15,001 bases of DNA from an uncultured Clostridia bacterium (GTDB taxonomy: Bacteria > Bacillota > Clostridia > JAAYHZ01): the NCBI GenBank assembly GCA_937894465.1, contig CALCRE010000227.1, positions 1 through 15,001 on the forward strand, in the 5' to 3' direction. Made by a program: the position numbers and the translations under genes. The notes under the pieces are model-generated. The model saw nothing but the letters and a program-made list of their open reading frames with translations, did no database searches and was not told where the DNA came from. Positions 7,400-14,673 of this stretch are shown here, piece by piece (position 1 is the first letter of the stretch; each line of letters starts with the position of its first letter).

Positions 7400-8380
7400 T
7401 TATAATTTTCTTAACTCTTCAATGGAAAGTCCGGTAACTTCGCTGATTTGCTCTAAATTTAAAATACCGGTGTCCATTAGTTTTTTTGCAATATTCATCT
7501 TTTCATCTAGCTTACCTTCAGCCTTACCTTCAGCTTTACCTTCTTGTATAGCCTTTAGAATCACGCCCTCCAATGAATAAATCATTTGTTCCGTCTCCTT
7601 TTCATATAATATGATTTCTATTACTTCCGTTTCTTTTTTATTCATTCCCTTGGTCATGATATTTTTTAACCAGGTCTTAAATAAATCATAATCTGAAGTG
7701 CTTAGGTTTTTAAGTAGACTTAACATGTCTTTCAATCGATCATAAAACGCTTTTTCAAGAGGTTTTTGATCCATATAGAAAATAGCACTTACAAGGTTAC
7801 CGATCTCAAGTAATTCGTTTTGGTTATAACTTGAGATATCAATAAGAATATACTGGAAATCCAACGCATGATGATCAAACCTCTCAATACCTGCTAAGGT
7901 GTCCTTAAAATTAAGAGGTACGGTCCATTTCCTAGCACCGCTATACAATACACACGGTATGATATTCGGCAACTTAAATTCTTTTCTTTTTGTAACCAAC
8001 GGTCCATGTTTGGTTTCGGTATCATGTAATACAACTCTCCATATTTCCATCATATATTGCAATAATCGATACGGCATTTGAAAATCCACAGTGCTTTGCA
8101 ATTCCATTAGAACATAGAAGAATATTTCTTGCTCGTTAATCTTGATTTTATATACAAGATCCGCCTCTTTCCCTTTAAAATCATTCAGTATAAATGATTT
8201 GTTTATGTTCTCCACATTGTCTTCATCAATATCATTGACCCAACTCTGCTTGACAAAACTTTTTAACAGTTGTACGAAGACTCTCTTTACGGATAATAAA
8301 TATTTGTATCCGGTATCATGTTTGTTATTGAGCACCTCATAACTTTCATCCGGCTCCAATACCCATGCGTAACTGTTCAT
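7400..8380 (-). CDS. Rpn family PD-(D/E)XK nuclease / putative transposase, second subtype
   Basis: This 326-residue protein is from the Rpn/Transposase_31 superfamily but a different subgroup from the one at 630-1619. It has HDTGYKYLLSVKRVFVQLLK near residue 21, then DFKGKEADLVYKI (Asp74) and FFYVLMELQSTVDFQMPYRL (Glu93-Leu-Gln95). That gives a D...ExQ nuclease core, with Gln where many family members have Lys; ExQ seems normal for this subgroup. IIPCVLYSGARKW matches the PILIYNGRKRW strand of the other copy. The C-terminus has EGKAEGKAEGK, encoded by a 12-bp repeat (7511-7543), and ends VTGLSIEELRKL, resembling the other copy's LTGLTMEEL tail. ATG at 8380 is preceded by AGAGG at 8 nt; an in-frame GTG at 8389 overlaps that site. 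A strong promoter lies at 8429-8457. It sits in a patch of transposase remnants. Confidence 0.85.
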   Translation of the reverse strand: MNSYAWVLEPDESYEVLNNKHDTGYKYLLSVKRVFVQLLKSFVKQSWVNDIDEDNVENINKSFILNDFKGKEADLVYKIKINEQEIFFYVLMELQSTVDFQMPYRLLQYMMEIWRVVLHDTETKHGPLVTKRKEFKLPNIIPCVLYSGARKWTVPLNFKDTLAGIERFDHHALDFQYILIDISSYNQNELLEIGNLVSAIFYMDQKPLEKAFYDRLKDMLSLLKNLSTSDYDLFKTWLKNIMTKGMNKKETEVIEIILYEKETEQMIYSLEGVILKAIQEGKAEGKAEGKLDEKMNIAKKLMDTGILNLEQISEVTGLSIEELRKL

Positions 8381-8428
8381 CTTATGCACCTCTTTATTTT
8401 ACATGAATTCCTTTTGGTAATCAATATT

Positions 8429-8457
8429 ATTATACAGGAACGCTTGTTTGTGGTCAA
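8429..8457 (-). promoter_or_regulatory. Sigma-A type promoter of the second Rpn-type gene
   Basis: On the minus strand, TTGACC (8452-8457) and TATAAT (8429-8434) are separated by 17 bp, close to consensus. The leader would be about 40 nt. A promoter this good suggests the gene is still expressed. Confidence 0.8.
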
Positions 8458-8545
8458 TAGAAAGTTTGTGCGGTTTAAATGTTGTTAAACTTTTCGAATC
8501 GGTAACGTTTACTCCTCCAAGTTCATCTGTCCCAAGATGTTATGA

Positions 8546-8895
8546 AAATGCGAAGATGGAGTGAGCGTACGCCGAACTTCTTGCGAAAACCCTTGTACCG
8601 ATTTCCTTTGCGGACGCATGTTTTACGTCTATTCGGAAAAGGATCTTCGTAACTTTTCGGGAACCGTTCGAGGTACCAAGGAATGGGATGACACCTACAA
8701 AATGCGTGTAACCGTGGAAAAATCCATCAATCACTTTAAAGACAGTTTCTGCATCTCAGAAGAAATGAACTTACCTCGGAATCCGATTTATATCAGGTTG
8801 GCTTTACCCGGCTTGTCACCATCCTGCTTGATGCTAACATACATCAACACCAATATACTGTGGCGATCTCAAACAATCCATTGTATTCGCCGTGA
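8546..8895 (+). pseudogene. C-terminal remnant of an IS1182-type (IS4-like) transposase
   Basis: The frame from 8546 reads a short Cys-containing segment (SCENPCTDFLCGRMFYVYSE) followed by RNFSGTVRGTKEWDDTYKMR and VTVEKSINHFKDSF. This is the characteristic C-terminal region of IS1182-family transposases (family pattern PGTIRGTEEWDSTYKIRVTVEKSINHFKDS). A frameshift near 8775 moves the match to another frame, TSESDLYQVGFTRLVTILLD then ANIHQHQY, ending at TGA 8893-8895. The first two thirds or more, including the catalytic core, are absent, and no start or ribosome site is present. No terminal repeats were found. Confidence 0.75.
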
Positions 8896-9026
8896 CAGCT
8901 TTTTTCAGGCAATAAAATCATCTGCTTCTTTGTACAATTATAATAATTCACTACTTATCATATGTCGGGTAGTTAGCATATAGTGAAATTATATTGTAAC
9001 TTCTTTACTTATTACAAAGCAGAATA

Positions 9027-9035
9027 TGGTATACT
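9027..9035 (+). promoter_or_regulatory. Extended -10 promoter for the M55 peptidase gene
   Basis: TGGTATACT is an extended -10 element (TGn followed by TATACT at 9030-9035). The -35 is weak: TTTACT at 9004-9009 is 20 bp away. The start point would leave a leader of about 25 nt before ATG 9068. Confidence 0.5.
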
Positions 9036-9067
9036 GTAGGAAAAATTGGATAAAGGCGGTTTTGTAT

Positions 9068-9841
9068 ATGAATATCATGATCGTTACCGATATGGAAGGC
9101 GTTGCCGGAATCGTGGATTTTCCGAATTGGTGTACACCCGGCGGGGTGTATTATGACAAAGGTAAGAGACTTTCCACCGAAGAAGTCAATGCAGCCATAA
9201 GAGGGTTCATGGACGCCGGTGCAGAAAACATTTATATCCTGGACGGGCACGGTCCAAGTAGCCTTGATATCGAATTGTTGGATCCAAGAGCATATTACAT
9301 ACGAGGTAGCATTGCTGCATCTGTAAAGTTTATGACCGATTGGAAAATCGATGTTTTTGCTCATGTAGGGCAACATGCCAAATCACGAACCGAATACTCT
9401 CAATTGACACACACCCAAGGTACATCCTATTTTGATGAGACAATCAACGGAATTTCCATCGGCATTCCCCCGATTTTCGGCTCAGGTGAAGAAGCTTTTT
9501 GTAAAGAAGCACTTGAATTAGCGCCGAACATGGAAACCGTTTCCGTGAAAAAAGGGCTCACACCGGGGACGGGAGACGAGTGCACCGCTTCGGAATATGC
9601 CGCTCGCAACACAACCGCCATTCATGTGAATCCTATAAAAGCACGTGAAATGATTTATGCAGGTGCTAAAAAGGCAGCAACACGCTACTTGGATGATCCC
9701 AGCCAATTTACTCTTCCTTTCTCCGAGTTAGAACCTCCTTTTGTCAAAGTGGTAAAATTCAGGAAAGATCAGCAAAGAGAAGACTGGGTCAAAACGGCAA
9801 ACACCATTGAAGAAATATACAGCAAGAGATTGATTTATTAA
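9068..9841 (+). CDS. M55 family D-aminopeptidase (DppA-like), with a missing ligand segment
   Basis: This 257-residue protein aligns with DppA, a zinc D-aminopeptidase that acts on D-Ala peptides. MNIMIVTDMEG supplies Asp8 and Glu10, ILDGHG supplies His61, VGQHAK supplies His103 and QLTHT supplies His115, matching the ligands (Asp8, Glu10, His60, His104) and catalytic His115 of Bacillus DppA. The fifth ligand, Glu133 in a VGELGLNA-type segment, is not seen: after INGISIG the sequence jumps directly to IPPIFGSGEEAF, about 13 residues short. Downstream, VKKGLTPGTGDECTASEYAA looks like a subgroup-specific insertion. ATG at 9068 is preceded by AAGGCGG at 8 nt. The gene stands alone, with a terminator that overlaps the end of the convergent ytqA-like gene. 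It may be inactive or altered, despite an intact frame. Confidence 0.85.
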   Translation: MNIMIVTDMEGVAGIVDFPNWCTPGGVYYDKGKRLSTEEVNAAIRGFMDAGAENIYILDGHGPSSLDIELLDPRAYYIRGSIAASVKFMTDWKIDVFAHVGQHAKSRTEYSQLTHTQGTSYFDETINGISIGIPPIFGSGEEAFCKEALELAPNMETVSVKKGLTPGTGDECTASEYAARNTTAIHVNPIKAREMIYAGAKKAATRYLDDPSQFTLPFSELEPPFVKVVKFRKDQQREDWVKTANTIEEIYSKRLIY

Positions 9842-9854
9842 ATCATTGTATATG

Positions 9855-10790
9855 TCAGGGCTTTTGATAGGAACATCCTTGAGAAAGCCCTTCTTTTGTC
9901 ATATACTCTAAAATCATATCGTGAACCTTCCACCATCCGGTGGAATGGTTGCAATACAATGTTCTTTCTTTCGGGGCACGGCTGATCAACCTTTGCACCA
10001 CGACAGAAGGATCAAGATGGGATAAAAAGACACCTGTCCGCTTAATGAAATCCTCAAGGGGCAGAACTTGAAAACGCCCTTGTTGATACAGATCCCCCAG
10101 CACTGTACCATCTAGAATGTAGAGCGAATGACACTTGACTTGATGCACTCCGGCGCTTGACAATTGATCTGCGCAACAAGCAATATCTTCAACTGTATCC
10201 ATAGGAAGATCCTGAATCACATGGGCACAAACATCCAAACCGTATCCTTTGACCCTTTCAACAGCTTGAAAGAAATCCTCCACCGTATGACCTCGGTTAA
10301 GAAATTTCAATGTTTCATTATTGATGCTCTGTAGCCCTATTTCCAGGGTAATATCCACTCCGGTTTTTTCCTTCATGTCTTTTAAAAACTGCATATGCTC
10401 AGGATATATACAATCAGGGCGAGTGGAAATATAGATGGCGACGACATCCGGTATGATTGCTTGACTGATGTATTCACAAAATACTTTGTAGGGGAAATAG
10501 GTATTGGAGTAGTTTTGAAAGTAAGCAATGAACTTTTGGACATTGTACTTTTTCCCGATATATTCCTTGTTCTTTAGAAGCTGCTCCCTAACAGGCAAAA
10601 AGGACGGTAACAGCTCAAAGCCGGCACCTTCTTCCCCACAGAAAATACAGCCCCCGGTTGCCACCCTTCCATCTCTGTTGGGGCAACCGGCAGGCAAATT
10701 GACAGGTAACTTGTATGTCCTCTCTCCGTACCTTTGTTTTAGATATTCGGAAAATCCGTAATACGGGAGATTAAGATTATCGTTGTTCAA
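9855..10790 (-). CDS. ytqA: YtqA-like radical SAM protein (TIGR01212 family)
   Basis: About 311 residues when started at TTG 10790. AGCPNRDGRVATGGCIFCGE gives Cys36, Cys48 and Cys51, a C-x11-C-x2-C cluster motif of the kind seen in the TIGR01212/YtqA group, which binds a 4Fe-4S cluster and S-adenosylmethionine. FIAYFQNYSNTY, YISTRPDC, LEIGLQSINNETL and HVIQDLPMD are further family landmarks. Members resemble Elp3-type radical SAM enzymes, and their exact reaction is not settled. I chose TTG 10790, 13 nt after the prfB stop with AAAGG upstream; the frame is open to 10856, but that would overlap prfB by about 50 nt. It is the last gene of the alaR-alaT-prfB run. Confidence 0.85.
   Translation of the reverse strand: MNNDNLNLPYYGFSEYLKQRYGERTYKLPVNLPAGCPNRDGRVATGGCIFCGEEGAGFELLPSFLPVREQLLKNKEYIGKKYNVQKFIAYFQNYSNTYFPYKVFCEYISQAIIPDVVAIYISTRPDCIYPEHMQFLKDMKEKTGVDITLEIGLQSINNETLKFLNRGHTVEDFFQAVERVKGYGLDVCAHVIQDLPMDTVEDIACCADQLSSAGVHQVKCHSLYILDGTVLGDLYQQGRFQVLPLEDFIKRTGVFLSHLDPSVVVQRLISRAPKERTLYCNHSTGWWKVHDMILEYMTKEGLSQGCSYQKP
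9857..9899 (+). terminator. Probable terminator after the M55 peptidase gene
   Basis: AGGGCTTT (9857-9864) pairs with AAAGCCCT (9884-9891), followed by TTCTTTTGT. The loop is 19 nt, so strength is uncertain. The left arm lies in the last codons of the convergent radical SAM gene. Confidence 0.55.
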
Positions 10791-10803
10791 AATTTTTGAC
10801 CTT

Positions 10804-11908
10804 TTATTGTGAGTTTTCAGACAGATATGCATGTATGAATCCGTCCAGCTCACCATCCATCACCGCTTGCACATCCCCCATTTCATATCCGGTTCTATGA
10901 TCTTTCACCAATGTATAGGGGCAGAATACATAAGAGCGGATCTGGCTTCCCCAGGTTATTTCCATCTGGACACCCTTTAAATCCTCAATGCGATCCTTGT
11001 TTTCCTGCTTTTTCAATGCAACCAATCGGGACATCAGCATTTTCATGGCAGTGTCCTTGTTTTGGAATTGGGATCTTTCCGTCTGGCAGGATACTACCAC
11101 GCCGGTTGGTATATGGGTGATTCTTACCGCAGAGTCGGTCTTGTTGATATGCTGACCGCCGGCACCGCTGGAGCGATAAGTATCCACTCTTAAGTCCTCC
11201 GGCCTTATATCCACCTGTAAATCCTCACTGATTTCCGGCATTACCTCTAAGGATGCAAAGGAAGTGTGACGTCTTCCTGAAGAATCGAAAGGTGATATTC
11301 TTACTAAACGGTGAACACCCATTTCTGCTTTCAGATATCCATAGGCATATTCTCCTTCTACAAAAAAGGACACCCGTTTGATACCTGCAACGTCTCCGGG
11401 CACGATATCCACGATTTTTGCGTTGTATCCGTTGGATTCACACCATCTCATGTACATACGCAACAGCATTTCACACCAATCCATGGCTTCGGTGCCTCCG
11501 GATCCTGCATGTAATGTCAAAATGGCATTGTTGATATCGTATTCTCCGTTCAACAGGATTTCCAATCGGAAGGCTTCTACACTCTTTATCAGCGAATCCA
11601 GACCTTTTCTAATGTCTTCGATGACGGATGCATCGTTTTCTTCCTGCCCTAGTGAATTCAATATATCCAAATCCTCGATCTGGTGCTTAAATTTGCTATA
11701 GCGATCCAACTTGGATTGAATTCTTTTTGATCTTTGCAAAATATCTTTGGATTTTTCTATATCATCGTAAAATCCGGGTTCTGTCGTTTTATGATTCAAC
11801 TCCTCCAGCTCTTTTGTCATTTCCGGGAGGTCAAAGTGAATCACCGATTTCTTCGATCTGTTGATATTGTTCTTCTATGGTTAATTTGAATTGTTCAAAT
11901 TCCAACAT
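10804..11908 (-). CDS. prfB: Peptide chain release factor 2 (RF2), expressed by programmed +1 frameshift
   Basis: RF2 recognises UGA and UAA stop codons and triggers peptide release. A 25-codon first frame starts at ATG 11908 (MLEFEQFKLTIEEQYQQIEE) and ends at TGA 11831-11833. The main frame continues as DLPEMTKEL and runs 342 residues. The junction is CTT-TGA-C, the conserved RF2 frameshift site, so total length is 367 residues. SPF falls at 205-207 and SSGAGGQH puts GGQ at 250-252, both at the E. coli positions, which supports this join. SPF reads the stop codon and the GGQ loop catalyses hydrolysis. The gene follows alaT by 46 nt with no terminator and precedes the ytqA-like gene. The ribosome site is AAAGGG, about 10 nt from ATG. 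Confidence 0.95.
11830..11836 (-). promoter_or_regulatory. prfB: Programmed +1 frameshift site in prfB
   Basis: The heptamer CTT TGA C (minus strand) is the classical RF2 autoregulatory site: low RF2 makes the ribosome pause at TGA and slip one base to GAC. The usual upstream AGGGGG stimulator is not present. Instead GGTGAT, complementary to part of the 16S rRNA tail, ends 3 nt before CTT, in a different register. Confidence 0.9.
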
Positions 11909-11954
11909 ATATTATCATCCCTTTCATTTAAATATTTTCTATGGTAATACTTGT

Positions 11955-13124
11955 TTATCGTTTAACCTTGTTGTTCGTTCTGTTTTTTAAAAAGCGATCA
12001 ATCCTCTCCAATGCTTCTATGATGTTATCAATAGAGCTTGCATAGGTTGCCCTGACATACCCTTCCCCGCACTCTCCGAATGCAGATCCGGGAACCACCA
12101 ATACATGTTGTTCCTTCAATAATTTTTCACAAAACTCGTCTGATGTCATTCCGGTATTTTTGATACTTGGGAATGCATAAAAGGCACCTTCCGGCTCAAA
12201 GCAATCCAATCCGATTTCATTGAACCCGTTTACCAATACCCTTCTTCTTTGATTGTATTTTTCCACCATGTACCGAACATCATCGGCACCGTTTTTCAAA
12301 GCTTCCATAGCTGCATATTGCGCAAGGGAAGGAGCGCACATAATGGCGTATTGATGAATTTTATTCATCGCCAAAATCAGTTCCTTGTTGCCGCATGCAT
12401 ACCCTAGACGCCATCCGGTCATGGCATATGCTTTTGAGAAACCGTTGATTACCAGGGTCTTGTCTTTAATAGAGTCAAAGGAAGCTATGGAAACGTGATC
12501 ACCATTGTAGGTCAATTCCGAATAGATTTCGTCCGAAATGATGATCAAATCTTTGTCCTTCACCACTTCCACTATTTCAGCCATTTCTTCCTTCCGCATA
12601 ATGCTTCCGGTGGGATTGTTGGGAAACGGGAATATGATGACACGGGTTTTGTCGGTAATTGCTTTTTCCAGTTTCTCAGCAGACAATTTAAACTTGTGAT
12701 CGGCGTCCAGATCAACAGAGACCACGCTGGCTCCTGTGAATGTGGCACAACCTTTGTACGCTACAAAAGACGGCTCCGGTATAATCACTTCATCTCCGGG
12801 ACCCAATAAGCATCTCATGGCCAAATCAATGGCTTCGCTTGCTCCTACCGTAACCAATATCTCATCTTTCGGGCTATAGCTTAACTGATAGCGGCTTTGC
12901 ATGTACTCCGAGATTTCTTCCCTTAAAGATAAGAATCCCATATTGGAAGAATAATGGGTATGCCCTCGGTTCATTGCGGTATGAGCAGCTTGCATGACAG
13001 TAGAAGGTGTCACGAAGTCCGGCTCCCCGATTCCTAATGATATGACGTCCTCCATCTCATTCACCAAGTCAAAGTATTTACGAATACCTGATGCAGGAAC
13101 AGAGGAAATATTCAATTTTATCAT
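11955..13124 (-). CDS. alaT: Class I/II pyridoxal-phosphate aminotransferase, probable alanine transaminase
   Basis: This 389-residue protein is a fold-type I aminotransferase. LGIGEPDF near residue 30, VGASEAIDLA near 93, NNPTG at 169-173, SDEIY near 197 and SKAYAMTGWRLG with the PLP lysine at 231 are the classical landmarks. Such enzymes move amino groups between an amino acid and a 2-oxo acid. Substrate is inferred: the gene overlaps by 4 nt (ATGA) with an AlaR-like regulator, the arrangement of Bacillus yugG-yugH, where YugH/AlaT is an alanine transaminase. An aspartate or other transaminase is possible. prfB follows 46 nt downstream without a terminator. Confidence 0.85.
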   Translation of the reverse strand: MIKLNISSVPASGIRKYFDLVNEMEDVISLGIGEPDFVTPSTVMQAAHTAMNRGHTHYSSNMGFLSLREEISEYMQSRYQLSYSPKDEILVTVGASEAIDLAMRCLLGPGDEVIIPEPSFVAYKGCATFTGASVVSVDLDADHKFKLSAEKLEKAITDKTRVIIFPFPNNPTGSIMRKEEMAEIVEVVKDKDLIIISDEIYSELTYNGDHVSIASFDSIKDKTLVINGFSKAYAMTGWRLGYACGNKELILAMNKIHQYAIMCAPSLAQYAAMEALKNGADDVRYMVEKYNQRRRVLVNGFNEIGLDCFEPEGAFYAFPSIKNTGMTSDEFCEKLLKEQHVLVVPGSAFGECGEGYVRATYASSIDNIIEALERIDRFLKNRTNNKVKR

Positions 13125-13603
13125 AGTACGATGGCCTCCCTGTCATCTTGCACTTTGTTTACAAAATGAACTCCTCCATCCTTGTATTTTTTTAATACAA
13201 AGTGTGTTGATGTGCTTAAAACTCCATCGATCACTGCTAATTTTTCAGCCACAAACATGGCAATTTCTTTAAAGTCCTTGCCTTCCACCATAACCGTCAA
13301 GTCAAATCCTCCGGACATCAAGTAACATCCGGTCACTTGTTCTAATGACGATATTCTCTCTGCAACCTCATCAAATCCCCGTTCTTTTTTAGGATGAACC
13401 TTGACTTCAATCAGAGCATTAACCAATTGCCTTTCGGTTTTTTCCCAGTCAATGACGGTATTGAATCCTAAGATCACTCCTTCTTTTTTCATCCGAGAGA
13501 TCTCATCACGTACGGTATCCTCGCTTACATCCAGAAGAACGGCCAATTGTTTAACGGTAAGATTGCCGTTATTCTCCAATATTTTTAATATTCTTTCTTT
13601 CAT
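13121..13603 (-). CDS. alaR: Lrp/AsnC family transcription regulator, AlaR-like
   Basis: This 160-residue protein has an N-terminal winged helix-turn-helix (about residues 3-50, LTVKQLAVLLDVSEDTVRDE) and a C-terminal RAM ligand-binding domain (about 60-140) containing VTGCYLMSGGFDLTV. The ending THFVLKKYKDGGVHF is very close to Bacillus AlaR (YugG), which activates alaT in response to alanine. Its stop overlaps the alaT start in ATGA, so translation is probably coupled. The Shine-Dalgarno CGGGAG is unusually far from ATG, about 13 nt. A large inverted repeat (13632-13657) lies 29 nt upstream and may be its own operator. Confidence 0.88.
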   Translation of the reverse strand: MKERILKILENNGNLTVKQLAVLLDVSEDTVRDEISRMKKEGVILGFNTVIDWEKTERQLVNALIEVKVHPKKERGFDEVAERISSLEQVTGCYLMSGGFDLTVMVEGKDFKEIAMFVAEKLAVIDGVLSTSTHFVLKKYKDGGVHFVNKVQDDREAIVL

Positions 13604-13631
13604 GTATTACTTTTTTCTCCCGCTTACAAAT

Positions 13632-13657
13632 ATGCACCTTGTATTCACAGGGTGCAT
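13632..13657. repeat. Strong inverted repeat upstream of alaR
   Basis: ATGCACCTTGT (13632-13642) pairs with ACAGGGTGCAT (13647-13657) over 11 bp with one G-T pair and a 4-nt loop. On the plus strand it is followed by TTTTTT, making a terminator-like shape, although no plus-strand gene precedes it. For the minus strand it sits in the alaR leader or promoter region. It could be a bidirectional terminator or an AlaR operator. Confidence 0.7.
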
Positions 13658-13664
13658 TTTTTAG

Positions 13665-13692
13665 AAAACACAAAAACCAACCTGACAGGCTG
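13665..13692 (-). terminator. Probable terminator after the DivIVA-like gene
   Basis: On the minus strand CAGCCT (13687-13692) pairs with AGGTTG (13678-13683), with one G-T pair and a GTC loop, followed by GTTTTTGTGTTTT. The stem is short, so efficiency is uncertain. The following stronger hairpin at 13632-13657 may assist. Confidence 0.55.
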
Positions 13693-13723
13693 TGTTTTTA
13701 GTTTTTACATTCAGTTGATGATG

Positions 13724-14155
13724 CTATGACTCTTCTATTTTTCCTTCAATTGCTGATATGGAGCCTTCAAAATGCTGCAACATGGAAACAACCTCTGATT
13801 TCAAGGATTTCACTATTGTTTTCATGTCCACGATCCGCTCTCTTTCTTTTTCGAGGGTTTCTTCCAGCACTCTTTTTTCTTGTTCAGCTTGAGCATGGAC
13901 GTTTTTGATGACTTCATCCGCTTTTTCCTCAGCCTTCAAAAGTGCTTTGGCGATCTTCTGCCTTTCCGAATCCATATTGCCGGTTTCCTTTTTTAATAAA
14001 TTATATGAATTCTGGACTTCTAACACTACTTGCTTGAGATCGGCTAATTCTTTATCCTTTTTTGTCATCTCATCGTTCATTTTTTTTATATACTCATCTA
14101 CTTGGCTTTTTTGGTATCCATACAAAGCACCACCAAAAATCTTTTCCTGTGCCAC
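13724..14155 (-). CDS. Small coiled-coil protein with DivIVA-like N-terminus
   Basis: I place the start at GTG 14155, with AGG 8 nt upstream, giving 143 residues. The frame is open further upstream, but the promoter at 14196-14224 puts the transcript start near 14189, excluding those starts. The protein begins AQEKIFGGALYGYQKSQVDE, followed by YIKKM. This resembles the DivIVA/GpsB membrane-binding start (FRGYDxxEVDEFL-like). The rest is almost all charged heptad-like helix (about residues 25-125), a long coiled coil. No transmembrane segment is visible. DivIVA-type proteins mark curved or division-site membranes, but whether this one does so is inference. It lies between secG and alaR with its own promoter and terminator. 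Confidence 0.7.
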   Translation of the reverse strand: MAQEKIFGGALYGYQKSQVDEYIKKMNDEMTKKDKELADLKQVVLEVQNSYNLLKKETGNMDSERQKIAKALLKAEEKADEVIKNVHAQAEQEKRVLEETLEKERERIVDMKTIVKSLKSEVVSMLQHFEGSISAIEGKIEES

Positions 14156-14195
14156 TATCTCCACCTCACATTCTACCCGTTCCCTGTTATTTTTT

Positions 14196-14224
14196 ATTAT
14201 AGCACAAGGAAACAACCCGTGCAA
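14196..14224 (-). promoter_or_regulatory. Sigma-A type promoter of the DivIVA-like gene
   Basis: On the minus strand, TTGCAC (14219-14224) and TATAAT (14196-14201) are 17 bp apart, and TGC just before TATAAT adds an extended -10. The leader is about 34 nt. Confidence 0.82.
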
Positions 14225-14261
14225 TCTGCACTTACAAATAATTGTAATAATAGAACATGCT

Positions 14262-14287
14262 AAAAAACGCCATAAAGGCGTTTTTTT
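14262..14287 (-). terminator. Intrinsic terminator after secG
   Basis: A 10-bp stem, AAAAAACGCC (14262-14271) with GGCGTTTTTT (14277-14286), has an ATAAA loop. Both strands end in a T run. It lies about 45 nt past the secG stop on the minus strand. Confidence 0.88.
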
Positions 14288-14329
14288 ATTCAATCTTTTT
14301 TTTGCTAAAAACTTTAATTTTCTAAAGTC

Positions 14330-14572
14330 TTACTTTAATAAAATGTACAATACTATGGATGTCACCAAGAATGCGATGGCTACGAATTTTGTGTATCTTT
14401 CCAGCATGGCATCAATGGTACGCCCCTTGTTCTTACCGAAGAAAGTTTCAGCGCCGCCGGAAATAGAACCGCTTAAACCTGCAGTCTTACCTGATTGCAA
14501 CAAAACAATGGCAATCAATGAGATACAAAATATTAAATGTACAATGGTAATCAGTATTTCTACAACTCTCAA
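14330..14572 (-). CDS. secG: Preprotein translocase subunit SecG
   Basis: This 80-residue membrane protein is SecG, the small accessory subunit of the SecYEG protein-export channel. Two hydrophobic spans (about residues 4-24, ILITIVHLIFCISLIAIVLL, and 60-79, VAIAFLVTSIVLYILL) flank the conserved LLQSGKTAGLSGSISGGAET and FFGKNKGRTID stretch, the family signature. Length fits bacterial SecG. I chose TTG 14572, which has AGGTGG 7 nt upstream; upstream codons stay open to 14644 but include the promoter at 14616-14644. It is followed by a strong terminator and appears monocistronic. Confidence 0.92.
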   Translation of the reverse strand: MRVVEILITIVHLIFCISLIAIVLLQSGKTAGLSGSISGGAETFFGKNKGRTIDAMLERYTKFVAIAFLVTSIVLYILLK

Positions 14573-14615
14573 TTCAACACCACCTAATTTTAGTACGGAA
14601 TTCACCGCATCAACA

Positions 14616-14644
14616 ATTCTAACACAGCTAAACAAAGAATACAA
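14616..14644 (-). promoter_or_regulatory. Sigma-A type promoter of secG
   Basis: On the minus strand, TTGTAT (14639-14644) and TAGAAT (14616-14621) have a 17-bp spacer. The leader to TTG 14572 would be about 37 nt. Confidence 0.68.
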
Positions 14645-14673
14645 TAGTTAAACATTATTTTTTCACTTTGATT

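Noticed and set aside
8947..8987. TTCACTA and TAGTGAA inverted repeat upstream of the peptidase gene
   Set aside because: Only 7 bp with a 27-nt spacing in AT-rich DNA; chance is the simplest explanation.
14156..14293. An extended N-terminus for the DivIVA-like protein (start at 14293)
   Set aside because: The extra codons contain the gene's promoter and part of the secG terminator; GTG 14155 has a ribosome site and fits the family start.
13905..14651. A 248-codon plus-strand open frame across the DivIVA-like and secG region
   Set aside because: It covers two genes, two promoters and a terminator on the other strand, and its translation has no domain features.
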